A program made the position numbers and the translations under genes. Shown here one piece after another: positions 43,981 to 56,710 of a DNA stretch of 64,000 bases (within the stretch, counting starts at the first letter, position 1; each line of letters begins with the position of its first letter). The notes beneath the pieces were generated by a model, which saw only the letters and a list, made by a program, of their open reading frames with translations, did not search any database and was not told the origin of the DNA. The DNA lies in assembly GCF_040954835.1 (NCBI RefSeq), contig NC_090703.1, positions 9,853,001 through 9,917,000 of the forward strand, in the 5' to 3' direction. This DNA comes from Lepisosteus oculatus (Eukaryota; Chordata; Actinopteri; Semionotiformes; Lepisosteidae).

Positions 43981-46900
43981 GTAAGTCCTCCTTTCTGTTT
44001 TTTAAAGCTGGGCGATGAAGCAACAGTATGCTGGAGTTGAGGCAAATCCCGCTTATTGATCGCAATAAATCTCGGTATCGTTCAGCTAATGAATTTGACT
44101 CATGCTCTATTAACAATTTGTGTAGACACAGTCCGCAGTACAGTATACCGTAATGTACAGTGGGATCAATTTAGTTTTACCACACCTGGGAGTTTGAATG
44201 TGCTCTGGTAGGAGGGAAAACATCCATAATTGTAATTAAGTGCAAGAGATCTCTTTTCTATCGCTTCCCTTGACTGCATTATGTTTAAGACCGTGTCCGT
44301 TTTTCATATCAAATGGACAACGCACGTTTCATTCAAAGCTGCGTCTTGGCTGCCTGTACATGTATCTATTACATCTGCAGTCTGTTTGGACCTGGCTGTG
44401 GATTTAATTTGTAAATCAGCGCTTTACTTTAGGAAGCTTTTAATTGCTTATCGATGTGGGGAAATGCGATCTTTTGTTTAGCATAGATGATTTCAGTTTC
44501 CTTTCTTTAATTAACCGATTACCTATTTGTCAGAGATAATGAGAGATTAATTAAGTTATCATTGGGATGTTAGCTATGGTCCTCTTGCTGTTTAGAACCA
44601 TGTTTTTGAATTTTGTTCCAGATGTTACTGCCTACCATTCTTATTGGTTTCCTTATTGGACTGTGAATTCTTGTAAGCGTCAATACTACATAATCTTCGG
44701 AAAGAATTGCAATATGAGAAAGGCTTTAGGCTTTACATACCCATTGCATGGTTTTATTTTACTAAAATTTGACCGTATACTTTCGGTACACGAGAGTTCT
44801 CGTACAGCCAGTCGTTCTGAAAGCTGCAGGCACTGACAGAAGGATTTGCTCCCAAACATTTGAACCCGTAATGTCGTTTGAAATCAGGGATATTTAACTT
44901 GCTGTGCCTGTCTGACCTGAAGAGCCGTCCTTCAAGAATGCCTGCACAGCGGTGCATTGGAGGTTACAGTTTAAATACAGTGAGATGTGACACAACGGTT
45001 CGTAAGGGCCGTTTCCTGTAAACGCGTGATCGCCGAAGGTACTGTAATGAAACATTTTTTTTCTTCTCTGCACTGGATATACAGTATAATCAGATTAGGG
45101 GGTTCCATGCTTGGAAATTATTTCTAGGTTTGATACACTGTATCAGGCAAATAAATGGAAACATTTTGGTGAGTCGGCCTGCAAATACTGTGGATTAGTA
45201 TCAATGACTGCCGAATGTAAATCCACTTTCAGGCAACAGAAGGTGACATTTCTGATTCTAAAGGTGACGTTTCTTTTCTCACTGAATCACAAAACCACAA
45301 AGTAACAGACAGATTGATCTGTATTAGGGGAGAACGCTATGGATAGTAGCTCAAGGACCAGAGAGGTCAGTAAATTGATTAAAAACACAAGCAAAACTGT
45401 TTAGACTGTGGCTCTCCACTGGGTGAATTGTTTCCCTGGTGAAATCCCAACAAACGTCTCCAAATATTTTGTTAATATTTAGATACCTCATAACATCTTG
45501 CAGGACAAAGATTTACATCAGTGGATCCCTGTGCCTCAGGGATCTGTGTCTTCTGTTTTGTGATCCAGATGAGGTCTTAATCGCAGGCTAATTGCAATTT
45601 CTATATGGGGAACTTTTCAAAAGTTTTTTAAAATTTGAATGGGATTTATGGTTACCATCAACCTTGTGCCACATTTCGAGTTTTATAGCTTCTTTTGTTC
45701 GTGTGTCTGAGGTAAATTGCAAAAGGAGGAGTAGTCCAGAGCATGTATCCTGCTTTCCAAACTGTCTCTTACCTGAAATAACACCAGCTGGACCAGTGCA
45801 GAAGGAAAAGGCTCATTGTGGAGAGTATTTGAGTTTCCGTTTAAGAGACAGCATAAAGCTCAGTGTGCTGACGTTTCTGGAGCAATACAGTTGGAATCAC
45901 ATCACTTTGAACCAAAGACTGAATGCAGAAACTGGTCAATTTAAATTTTTTACAAGCAAGCCGATCAATTAAAGACATCAATTAACAGCAGTAATTCCCA
46001 GCTCAGTTGGAATGGAAACCAAGGAAGAGAGCCCGAAATAAGACACTATGTACTGCGTCTCATTCCATTATGAACTTTGTGATTTCATATTGTGCCTTTT
46101 CCTATGAGGAGGATAAATGTATCAGCGATTAAGTCTTGGAATAAAGAAGAAGAACTGGCAAGAGACAAAAACCACACGTGAGCTAAACTAAGATACTCAC
46201 AGGCAAGCACTGCTAACCCTTCTTGGTTTTGCTTTACAAACAAAATAAAATTGAACCTTGCAATGCCTTGTGAACCGAGCAAATGTCTCCTTTCTGCAGT
46301 AGTTGGTAAAAGGAGAATTCCTTTACATCACACTTCATCACCATTCCAGGTCTTGCCTCTTTATTTAAGAGGTTCCTGCTCCAGCAGGTGAAGTGGTCTT
46401 TATTGTTTTCAAAGAGTTTGAAAATGGTGGTTTTAAAGGTTTTTGCAGAGCTGCATGTAGTTTTATTTCCTACCCTTTCAGCCCTCTGTTTGCATCATTA
46501 GGAAATACACCCATGGCTGGTGACTACAGCGCAGTTGTGATCTACTGCAGCTCTCTAAGAGAGCCCCTGGGCTGATAGAAACACACAGCATGAGTGAAGA
46601 GCTTAGTTGCCCAACCATGCTTTACAGCACTTTTTAAATAGGAGCATTTTTCACATTTGGAAAGTTAGACTCCATCACAGCAGTGTGAGAAGCTGTGCTC
46701 TGGGACTGTAACACCGTGCACATTCAGCTTTTAAAGAGTCTGTGATACCTTACTTACACGTTATTTCCACTGGCATCTTATTTTAAACACTTCAGGCAGA
46801 AAATTCCTTGGATTATAAAGGACTAAGGCTACATAAAAAAACAAAGTTTCTCTGGAAGTGATCCAATCAGAAAGATTTTTTTCAGGGCAGACATGATGCC

Positions 46901-49900
46901 CTGCAGGGGGCAATAAACCCCTTTTCCTGCTGGGCTGTTGTCCTGGTGCTATGTACTGTACCCTGCCTTGCGGACACACTGTTGTGCAGCCTGGCGGTTT
47001 TGTTATTAAAGATGTGTCGGGGTCTATTTATGATGTCCCTTCATGCAATTTTGCAAGCAGGTTAGGGAGAACTTTTTCCCAGTAACATCAGCTCTCTGCT
47101 GGAGGAACAATTGCAGGTCCAGTGTCAAAAATGTGAGGTAACATTAAGTGGAAGATAAGTATGCCTACTGCTGTAAATGGCCTGGAAGATTAGAGAATAC
47201 TGAAGGTTTTGCAGGCTCTCAGGAATCTAATAAATGCATCTGCTATGGCAATAACATTTTAAAATATATGTCAAAGATGTGTATTTAGCTGTGTGAGAAT
47301 GTAATGGTCCTATTTTTGTTGTGTGCTGTAAAAGTAACTCATCCAGTCCTGAGTGACGGACCTGTTATCAACCCCTTGTGCCCAACTGTGCGATCACAGG
47401 TGTTGTCATCAGAGGGCCTGGAAGCAGGCGCAAGTTTCCAATGGGAATGGAAGCTCTAGGCATTATCCTGTGGTTAGGAAAATGCCTAGAGCTTCATAGT
47501 GTCCCTAGTTCACAAGAGCTACTATCCAACAGGGTTATCTTGCAGTCCTGAAGACAATGTTGAAAGGTTTCCCAATGGTCCTTAAAATAAGAAAAGCTGA
47601 ACCCTTCTCCACAAGGCCTGAACATCTTATGATTTAAAGAGAACAAGTGAACGGACTTGACCAGAACAGGGCAAACCTCACATTAAACGTGTGTTTCTGA
47701 ACTGCTCTGTCAATAACCTGGGAATGACCAGGGCCAGGACAGGAGGTATCGGAGAGATGGACCCATATAGTAAGAGGAACAAGATCCAGTTCTCTGGGCT
47801 CTTATCTGTAGCCAAATGCATAGGAAATATTTAATTTCAAAAGTTTTTTTCACCATTCAACTGAAGATCAGTTTACATACTGTAAATAAGGAGAAAATGA
47901 AACTGACATTTGGTGGCTGAATTCAGACACCACTATAGCTAAGCTCACACAGAAGGGTGTACAAAGTAGTTAAAAAATATCTTGTGCCTAAAAATAATAG
48001 TTCAGATATTTGGAATATACAATCTCTATTGACATTCCTACAGTATTGCAGAGACTCTGTTACTTGTCTCCTATTATAAGTCATATCTAATGAAACAAGA
48101 CACAGACATTTCAACAAAGATGTTATTGCAATTATAGCTTATTATAAAGCCTTGTTCAGCATGTAAAGCTGGACTGGCAAACTGTTTATTCCATCCATCC
48201 ATTACAAGGAAGTCACACACTGCCACAAATATGAGCTGAACAGCAATTGAATTCGTGAATAGTTTGTCAGTAATGCTTTTAACAGTATGTTTGTTTTCAT
48301 CACAATTATGACAAAAACTATGAGTGGTAAAAGAATGGAGCTGGGCATCTGCTCCTAACAAGTTCCTTAGCGAGGGGTGCAAAATAAATTTGCATTGCCG
48401 CAGGCTCTTGTGCTGAAAGTGACTGTGGAACTTGACAGAGATCCTATCAAGTGAAGAGAAGCTCTATTAGGATTTGTGTGCTGGTGGGTGAGTGATTCTA
48501 CTGACACAATCATTCTAACACTGGTGCAGCATCGTGCAGAGAACGGGTGGGTTACACAAGTCCACCAGACCTGTGAAGCCCTCTGTTTTTTATTCCCTCG
48601 CCCTTAATTACTTAAATCAACCATTTCTTTCAGAAAAAAAAACTTTAAACCCATAGGACATGAGGAGTAGCCCATTCCTTGCACAAAGACTGAAGACCAG
48701 TCAGAAGGAGATTGACAATCCTCTGTGCTGCATGCACCTCTTACTAGCCACACTCAGAAATTCTCTGAAATCTTGCTAATTTCTTTGTTTATCAGGGCCT
48801 CACTGCTGCAGAGCTCCCAGCAATTCAATCAAACCCTCAATTAAATTCATGATTATCTTTATTAGGCTTTGCAGCCTGAAGGGCTGCAGGCTGTAAATCT
48901 CCCGCTGTTAAAGAGCTGCAGAACAATTAAAATGGTCTTAATGAAGCAAAGTTGTTCAGCTAAGCATATAAGAACTCAGATAGGACAGGAGCTGCTGTAG
49001 AAGACACTGGGATCCAGAAGGTGAGACCTCAAGTTGCTTCTATCTTGTTAATGATTATTATGTATATGTACAGATTGAACAAATGCTCAATTTGCTCTGA
49101 GAGTACTGACTGAGTAAATGCATATATACCGAGGATTTATTGATAAATAGAAAAGGATTTGATCTGAAACACTTCTTCAAACTTGGCCTTGTAAATGAGA
49201 GGCATGAGATTGTTGTGCTATGGTGTTGGCAGAGTTTGGGCATTCTGTTTGACCTTTTGAAATGTACAGTACGTGCAACAGTTCTGTGCAGTCAATTGAA
49301 AGGATGAAAGTTTATTTAACTTCCCGATCGACAGAAGAATCCTGATCGTCTTGTACAGGGCAGAGCAGTCACTAGCATTTCACTGTAATTTTGACCAGAT
49401 CACACCTGGTTTGTAACAGCAGATTTCTGATTTGATTCTGATTTGTTAAAACGCTGCTAGGAGGGCTGCTGTTCCCTAGATCCAGACTGGGCTGCCTCCT
49501 GCGTGGCATGCTTGTGTGGTTTTGCTCTGGGAGCTCTATTCTTCTGTGTGTTTTGATGACACATCCAGGGTGTAGTCCCACCTTGTGCTAAAGGCTTGCT
49601 GGGACCCTCTGTAGGATGCAGCAGCTATGGAGAATTCAGAATAAATGTTTAAAAGAAAAAATGCAGTTGTAAAGTTCCATTAAAAATCATAAAAACGCAG
49701 AAAGCCTGCTGTATATAAAATATTGTCACCCGCTGATCAGGATGTCTGCTGGTCTTAATATCACAATCTAAAATTACTTTCTGGATATTACATGCAGTTT
49801 GGTCCTCAGCAGAAAAGGCATTTATTGAACACGAGGGGGCATTTCAGCTGAGGCAAGCTGCCAAAGGACGTTTCAGACAGGGACTTTTTCTGAATTATTT

Positions 49901-50507
49901 ATCATTCAAAATTGTGCTATACAATACAATTTTAAATTTAAAAATGGCATTGAAAGAAACAGGCATCCCGATAAGCGGGAAACATTCCGTTTTAAAAGGC
50001 TCACTGGATTAATGCGAGCCCTTTCAGGGTTTGTCGTGAAAGTGGGGCTTCTTTCTTACTTCCAGGGCTCATCAGCTTGGGGTTGAAATGTCCGGATTCA
50101 GGCGATGGTGGTTCGCAGTGGTGTGAGATACAGCCTAACTCAGGACTCTTATTCCCACAATGAACTTTTGACAATACATGCACACCTGCAGAGACCTTTT
50201 CTTTCTTATGAAGTTACCTGCTGTCGGCTGAAGTACCTGTAAGGACATTGTTGATTATGAAATATATTGCGCATATATTATGAAAGCAGGGGCTAATTGC
50301 ATGCCTGAAATAGATGGTCGTTTTTTCTCGTCTCATGTCAATTTCTGTTTAGCCTCCCACACAGCTCCTTGTTTCCTCATGAATATTAGATATGCTGGGC
50401 TATACCTCACTGTATAATTTATCACTCATAAGAGATTCCTGACAATTTTAACTGCAGGGCTGCTATGAATAATTGGCTGTCAGATGAAAACAGTTTTGAT
50501 AAGAATC

Positions 50508-50583
50508 TCTCTCTGGCTTTCCCTCTCTCTCTCTCTCATCTTCTCACTCTTTCTCATTTCTTTTTTTTTCTCCCACTCCTAGT
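50508..50583. repeat. Polypyrimidine tract
   Basis: Dense CT/TTTC run with (CT)n core at about 50525-50540 and T9 at 50561-50570. Confidence 0.85.
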
Positions 50584-53500
50584 TTCTCCCTTTCACTCAC
50601 TGTAAATGTTATAAGCACAATTCAATTAGCACAATGTAGGAGCAAGCAAGAGTGCTGATCCTCACTGGCACTTTGTTTAAAAGAATTTGAAAATACATGT
50701 AATCATTCATGCAGTCTTTAGTCTTTTGTAAGGAACTCATTGTTAATTAACCTCATCATTCCCTAGCTATCATGAAACTGAATGACCAGCTTTTTAAAAT
50801 TATTGTCTTATGCTTTACCTGCTGCATATTGTATCATTAATCAATGGTCTAAGGTAACTCACAAGATGCATAATCTAAATCACGATAAAAATAATATAAT
50901 ACTTTTTAAAAAACAAATTACATGTCTCAGCTGAACATTACCTGTACTTAAGTGAACGAGTAATATTTTTGGAATCTCTCTGGGTTGTAGTATGTATGTA
51001 TCTTTTTTATGTAAGAATAAAAAAAATCCAAATTCATCACCATTAGATCTGATCTTCTCACTTGTACAATGTACAATTAACCCCTTTCCTCTAGAGAATC
51101 TACTAGCTCACAGAAGAATTGCTAACCTTCTCTTTTGTTTTCATATTAAAATTAGAAAGAGTTGCAAATTTATTTTTTTATCATATGGAATTGCTAATAC
51201 TGTCTGAAACTCATAAAGGAACTCAGTATGGTTTATACTGAAGACATTGATATGCATGTAGTTAACATTTATATACACATTTAATGGAAGATATACATTT
51301 CCTTATAACCGATGTATTGATGAGGCTTAATAAACTGGCTTTTTTTTTCAATACAATTTTGTCATACTTGTGACTATGTTGATGATAATTCAAAGTCCAT
51401 TATTTGATGCAAGCTCAAGACTGTAATTGTACAATGTATCAAGTCAGTCCATCTGGACTGCTATTAGTTGTGGTGTCAGCAGTAAGACCAGCGTTCTTTT
51501 TATTTCAACTTCTCTTTATCAATATAACAAATGAGAAATGAACATGTGTGTTAACGTGTGGCATCAACGTGAGAGGCATGAACACGGTGCTGGTTAATTG
51601 TGTCTTAATGCACCTTATTTCATTATTTACAGTACCTGTTATTTCTTTTCTTTTGTTGACTTTATCAAATTGTACTCTGCAGCCACTGGTCTATCCACAC
51701 ATATCCATACACCATTCAGCCCCAACACTGACCTTTTTTTTTATAGCTCGTAGCTGTAACCCCATACACCAAATTGACACCCTTATTCCTCTGGACTACA
51801 GCTGGTTTGTGCAGACTAGAGAAGCCACTGATATTGAGCTGCACCGAAGGAGTTTGAAGTGTCCATTCTGGAAACCTGGTGATAAAGCTGACCAAGCTGA
51901 AAGGCTATTCAGGCACCTTGTCAGACAAGTCATAAATCAATCCTCTACGTCACCTCTTTAATGCCCCCTTGATCTTAAAATATGTTTTGTGCTTGACAAT
52001 CCGACATATTGATTTTTCCATCCAGAAAAAACATCAACCTGTGGAGATTGCTTTGTCACCATATTTTCGATTCTTTGCCCTGTTCTGGGAAATCTCTGAG
52101 ATTTTCCCTGTGACAGTTGCCCTAAAGAGGTTTCTTTGGTCTGGAACTGTACAGGTACTGGGCAATGGCGTACCTAGTCAGAGTAGACAAGGTACAGCGT
52201 GCACATCTGAAACAAGCACACGAACAAACCCCTGGATGATAATCCCATGATTAGACTGCTCCAGGGCTCTGCTGCAGTGAGCTATTAAGCAGTGAACATA
52301 TCAGATAAGGCCAATACTGAAATTCGGAAGAATTTAATCAATACTACGCAATATGTGTGATATATGGCTATTAATTAAATGCAGATTGTGCTTAAATGGC
52401 ATCTTGTGACCTAACAGGCTACCCTTCAACCAGTGTTGCCTTAACCAATCAATGAGGAATGTAAAATACAGAAATTATTTTAGAGACATGCTTTTTCGCA
52501 GTTCTTATTTCACTGAAAAATTCTAATGCCTAAGATTAAAGAGCACCATTTTATAGTTGGAACTGTCACATGTGATTCAGATGAAGGATTTAAAGTAAGT
52601 GAAGTACTTTGATATTCCTGTTGTGATTTAGCTCTCTTTGCTTTTTCAGCCTGGTGCTGTTGTGTAATTGTATGGAGTGTATGACTTGTCATCCTGTCTG
52701 CCTTTGCCACAGAAGGATGTTTATACCCATTCTTCACTGTAAACTTGTGTACTTCAGGTTTCAATCCTGTTAGTCTGAGGGAAAAGATTCTAGCATAGCT
52801 GTGTGTGCATTCCTGCTAAGAGCTCCCCTTCTCCTGAGGGAATACAGTTTTGAACCGAGGTAATCTGTAGTGTTGGCATTGTGACCTCTTACTTGTAGAC
52901 CTGAAATTGAGGAGCACAGTTTCTACTCATTTCATAACAAAACAAGATTGTGTGCTGGGGGACAACAAGAGGGAGAGCAGAGAGATTGAGGAATGAGAGC
53001 TGTGCTTGTTATTTATATTTTGTTTCTCTATTAAACACAAAGTGGATTGTTCCGAGACAAACTAAAGCTCTTTATTGGAAGTAAACATAGTATTAGATTC
53101 ATCCCTCACATCTGCAGTGTTATTGTGTCTCTGTTATACTGTATATCTGAACTTCACTAAGAACTCTAAATCTGTCTTGTTGAACAGATTTCGAAAAGAG
53201 ATGCCCAGTGTCTGTGACCATGTACAGGATGTATTTGCAGGGATGGGGATGTCTGAGCACATGACACGACCAAACTGCTGATGAGCACCTGATGGGGACT
53301 GATGGGCTTTGTTCTCAAGGTGGAGAGAAGGTTACCTGCAGAAGACTTGAGTAGGCTGCACATGGTGTAGAGAATGGGCGCACAAGGCTCCCATCCCTCC
53401 CATAGAGAGGCACAGGGCTTCTGTCTAAAGGCTCCGCTTACAGGGTGGCAACAATATTCTCCAGGCAATCAGCCGAGAGCTGGGCTATAAATCCTGAGTG

Positions 53501-53586
53501 AATGGCCTTGTGCGCAAGGAGATCGCCTCGCTTTCTTACATGCTCTGGATAAATGTCCTGTGTGTGCATGGGTATGCACATGGATT

Positions 53587-53607
53587 CACCCCCTGAATCA
53601 GGGGGTG
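53587..53607. repeat. Perfect short hairpin
   Basis: CACCCCCTG (53587-53595) and CAGGGGGTG (53599-53607) with a three-base loop. Confidence 0.8.
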
Positions 53608-54359
53608 TGTGTAAGTCACGTTATTACGTCCATTCTGTGTAGGAAGCACAAAAGAAAATACAATCTAGGGAATAGTGTCGTAAGGTTTCCTTTGTTTTCT
53701 TTGTGACATTGACTAAAATGTCAGTGCAGGTTTATGGCGACACCCAAAGAAAAGATCATTTCCAGGAATGACTCTCTTATGAAATAATGTGCAGCTCGTT
53801 GAGTCTTGAAAGGATATGGGGCTTTCGAACTAATATAGATATTTACTTTATTAGTGCATCGCTGATCAGCCTCGTTTCTCTTAAGGATTTTAGTCATGCA
53901 CCAGTTTCTTTGCAGCCGAAGGGAATCATTAAGTTATTAGGCTCTAAGTGCTTTCTGCCCCAAATTACAGTGATAAGTAATTCAGAAATGGAAAGCACTA
54001 ATCAGACAAGATTGGGCCTCCCATCGTAGACCTGCTGGGCCGTCTCTCACCATCTCTGTGATGCTGCTCGTAATGTGAAGATAAAGATGTTCTGAAACTC
54101 TGAGATCCAAGAAAGTGCTCTATTTCCTACAGGAAATAGATCCTGTACGTTTTAAATTGCTGATGCTGGCCATCTTAGGGACAGTGACGTGTGGGGCCTT
54201 CTACTCAGTTCTAATCCATTGTTCCAGTTCCAATCAAATCCTAAATTATGGTGAGAACAGTTCTATGCTCCTTAGGGTTTACTTATTCGGTATGTTGGTT
54301 TTCCCAGTCATGTATAACAGACCAAGGTTCTGTAACCCACGCAAAAAGTAACCCAGGAG

Positions 54360-54640
54360 GTGGAGTGGTGGCTCTGTGGCTATGGATCTGTGACTGTGGC
54401 TAGAAGGTTACCAGTTCAAATCCCACAGCTGGCAGAGGAATCCTACTCTGTTGGGCCCCTGAGCAAGGCCCTTAACCCCAACTGCTCCAGGGGGGCTGTA
54501 CAATGGCTGACCCTGCACTTTAACCCCAAGCTTCTGTCTGTGTGTCTCATGGAGAGCAAGCTGGGGTATACGAAAAGATGAATTCCTAATGCAAGAAATT
54601 GTATATGACCAATAAAGTGATTTTGATCTCTATCTTGAAG
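54360..54640 (+). mobile_element. tRNA-derived SINE, near full length
   Basis: Head with GTGGCTCTGTGGCTATGGAT and a B box in GGTTACCAGTTCAAATCCC. Body with CTACTCTGTTGGGCCCCTGA, GCAAGGCCCTTAACCCCAAC, TGTACAATGGCTGACCCTGC and CATGGAGAGCAAGCTGGGGT. Tail AATTGTATATGACCAATAAA. This order is that of a common fish tRNA-SINE. Confidence 0.85.
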
Positions 54641-54959
54641 CAAGGCAGGATTCTCATTGTCATCTTTAAAAAAAATCATTTCAATTTATTTCATTAAAAG
54701 GTTGTTTTAGAAGAGCAGGACAGACAAGAAAAACTATGTGTTTTGACACAAGATCTTCATCGGGACTTCTAATGATCACCTTGACACTAGCTCTTTTCAT
54801 AGGCCTCTATTGCATTGAATAAATTAAGACGCAATTGAAATGTCTTACACACAATTAAAGTGTGTAGGCTTTATTTAACTGACAGTTAACTTTTCAATAG
54901 CAACAATTTTTAAACTTCAAGCAGAACCATGATACATGATGATGCATAATCAATATTGT

Positions 54960-55112
54960 CATGTCATTCGCCAAACCACTTTATACCACACAGTGTCACA
55001 GGAAGCCGGAGCCTACCTGGCAAGCAATGAGCACAAGGCAGGGTACACCTGGATGGGGCACCAGTCCATCGCAGGGCCAGCGCAAGCTGATCATACATGA
55101 GGACAATTTGTA
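54960..55112 (-). mobile_element. V-SINE 3' fragment, reverse orientation
   Basis: Plus strand reads the V-SINE tail in reverse: CAAACCACTTTATACC, GGAAGCCGGAGCCTACCTGG, CAAGCAATGAGCACAAGGCA, GGCACCAGTCCATCGCAGGG, ACATGAGGACAATTTGTAG. It stops where the 5S-type SINE begins. Confidence 0.8.
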
Positions 55113-55470
55113 GGCCACAGTAAAGGCCGAGGGGTGAATTTTGGCCCGGACACTAGGATAACTCTCTACTCTTATTGAGAAATGCCCGGGGATCTTTAAT
55201 GACTACTGAAAGTCAGGACCTCGGTTTAAGGTCTCATCCGAAAGATGGCACCCACTATAGTATAGTGTCCCTGCCACTATACCGGGGCATAAGGACCCAC
55301 ACAGACCGCAGGGTGGGCGCCCCTCACTGGTCCCACTAACACCACTTCCAGCAGCAACCATAGCTTCCCAGGAGGTCTCTCATCCAGGTACTGACCAGGC
55401 TCAACCCTGCTTAGCTCCAGTGTGTAGTCAGTTGAGAGCTGTAGAGTGAAATGGCTACTGGCCATAATCA
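55113..55470 (-). mobile_element. 5S rRNA-derived SINE (SINE3-like) abutting a V-SINE
   Basis: The minus strand starts with a 5S rRNA-like head: GAGCTAAGCAGGGTTGAGCC, TGGTCAGTACCTGGATGAGA, GACCTCCTGGGAAGCTATGG, resembling the 5S internal promoter region. The body carries GGTGCCATCTTTCGGATGAG, ACCTTAAACCGAGGTCCTGA and GGGCCAAAATTCACC. The 3' end is truncated at the V-SINE junction. Confidence 0.82.
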
Positions 55471-56449
55471 ATATTATTATGGCAAATTACTGTTTCATGG
55501 TCTGTTATATGTGATTTCATTTCCTTCGGTTTTTATGAGCCAACCCACCAGGTCACCTAAGCCTTTATATCACAACTTGACTTAGAATTAATAAAATCTT
55601 TAATTAGACTTTATATTATCTACATTTGGATAGTTAGGACATTTTATATTGTGCAACAGTTTCATCTACCACATTGAGAATTGTCCTTAAATCCTTTGAA
55701 CCAGTTTTCCTGTTGGACCAGGGAGCTGTACAGTACATTAAAGTAACTTAATCTTTTAAACGTCTACCTCATTTAAAACAAAACCTACTGGGAGCAGTGG
55801 CAAAAGATCTGAGTTGTGAATATCATGCCAAAATTGTTTCAAAATTATCTTATTGATATTATTGGAAACAAAAATAAATTTCAATGGCAAATCTTGACTT
55901 TTCCACTAAAGGTATATCATGTATATGTTCATGACCTCCAACAGAATATGTTGTACAAGATCCTTTGATTTTTTGGTATGCTTTTGAATCAATTTTCTTT
56001 GATAGCTTCTGAAGAAAACACGATTCTGCATGTATTTCACAGTCAGACTCATTATTGTCTTTTCAGTTGGATAAACTGACTGCATTCAGTGTTCTTAATC
56101 ACAATCTATAAGCAACATTGTATTTTTATCAGCATCCTTAATAATATTGTAGAGACAGTTATCAAATAACCAAACAATTAACAAACTGATTGCTTGTAGA
56201 ATTTAAAAAGTATTTGTGGAATGGAAATCTAATGTTTCAATACCCTTGGATGAAGGCATGAGAATAGAGGACACGAAGCATGAAATTGGAGGATACTTGT
56301 ATATGTTTCCTCTCTACATAAAGAATATTTGCTTTTGTCCTAGAGTTCCAAAGAACCATTAGATTAACTTCAGGTCTTAACAGTAAATATTTCATGGGCG
56401 TGTAAAACTTAACATCAAAGAGAGACTACGAGAGGGGTTGATAGAAATA

Positions 56450-56710
56450 TTATGTCAAATTCCTGAATGGTATTGACAAGGTTAATTCAATGGAATACTT
56501 TAAGATAAACAATGACACAAAACTCTGAGGACATAAATGGAAATTATGCGATAACATAATGTCCTAGCATTCAGGACAGACAAGAAAACCCTCTTGTGCC
56601 CAAAGAGTGGAACAACCTGCCCAGCCATGCTGTTGAAGACAATTCCTTCTAATCTTTCAAGAATCGGCTAGATGATTGCACAGCCCAGAGTGTAGCGCAT
56701 CGCATGATCA
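56450..56710 (+). mobile_element. CR1/L2-like LINE 3' fragment
   Basis: Contains TTCCTGAATGGTATTGACAA, GGACATAAATGGAAATT, CAAAGAGTGGAACAACCTGC, CCAGCCATGCTGTTGAAG and TTTCAAGAATCGGCTAGATG, the 3' landmarks also present in the 30 kb copy. Heavily diverged. Confidence 0.6.

Noticed and set aside
46901-46914. CTCF-like CTGCAGGGGGCAAT
   Set aside because: The core matches only in the GGGGGC part; part of a local palindrome with TGCCCTGCA, so weak as a CTCF site.
55370-55470. Possible 5S rRNA gene
   Set aside because: Only part of the 5S sequence is present, diverged, and continuous with a SINE body.
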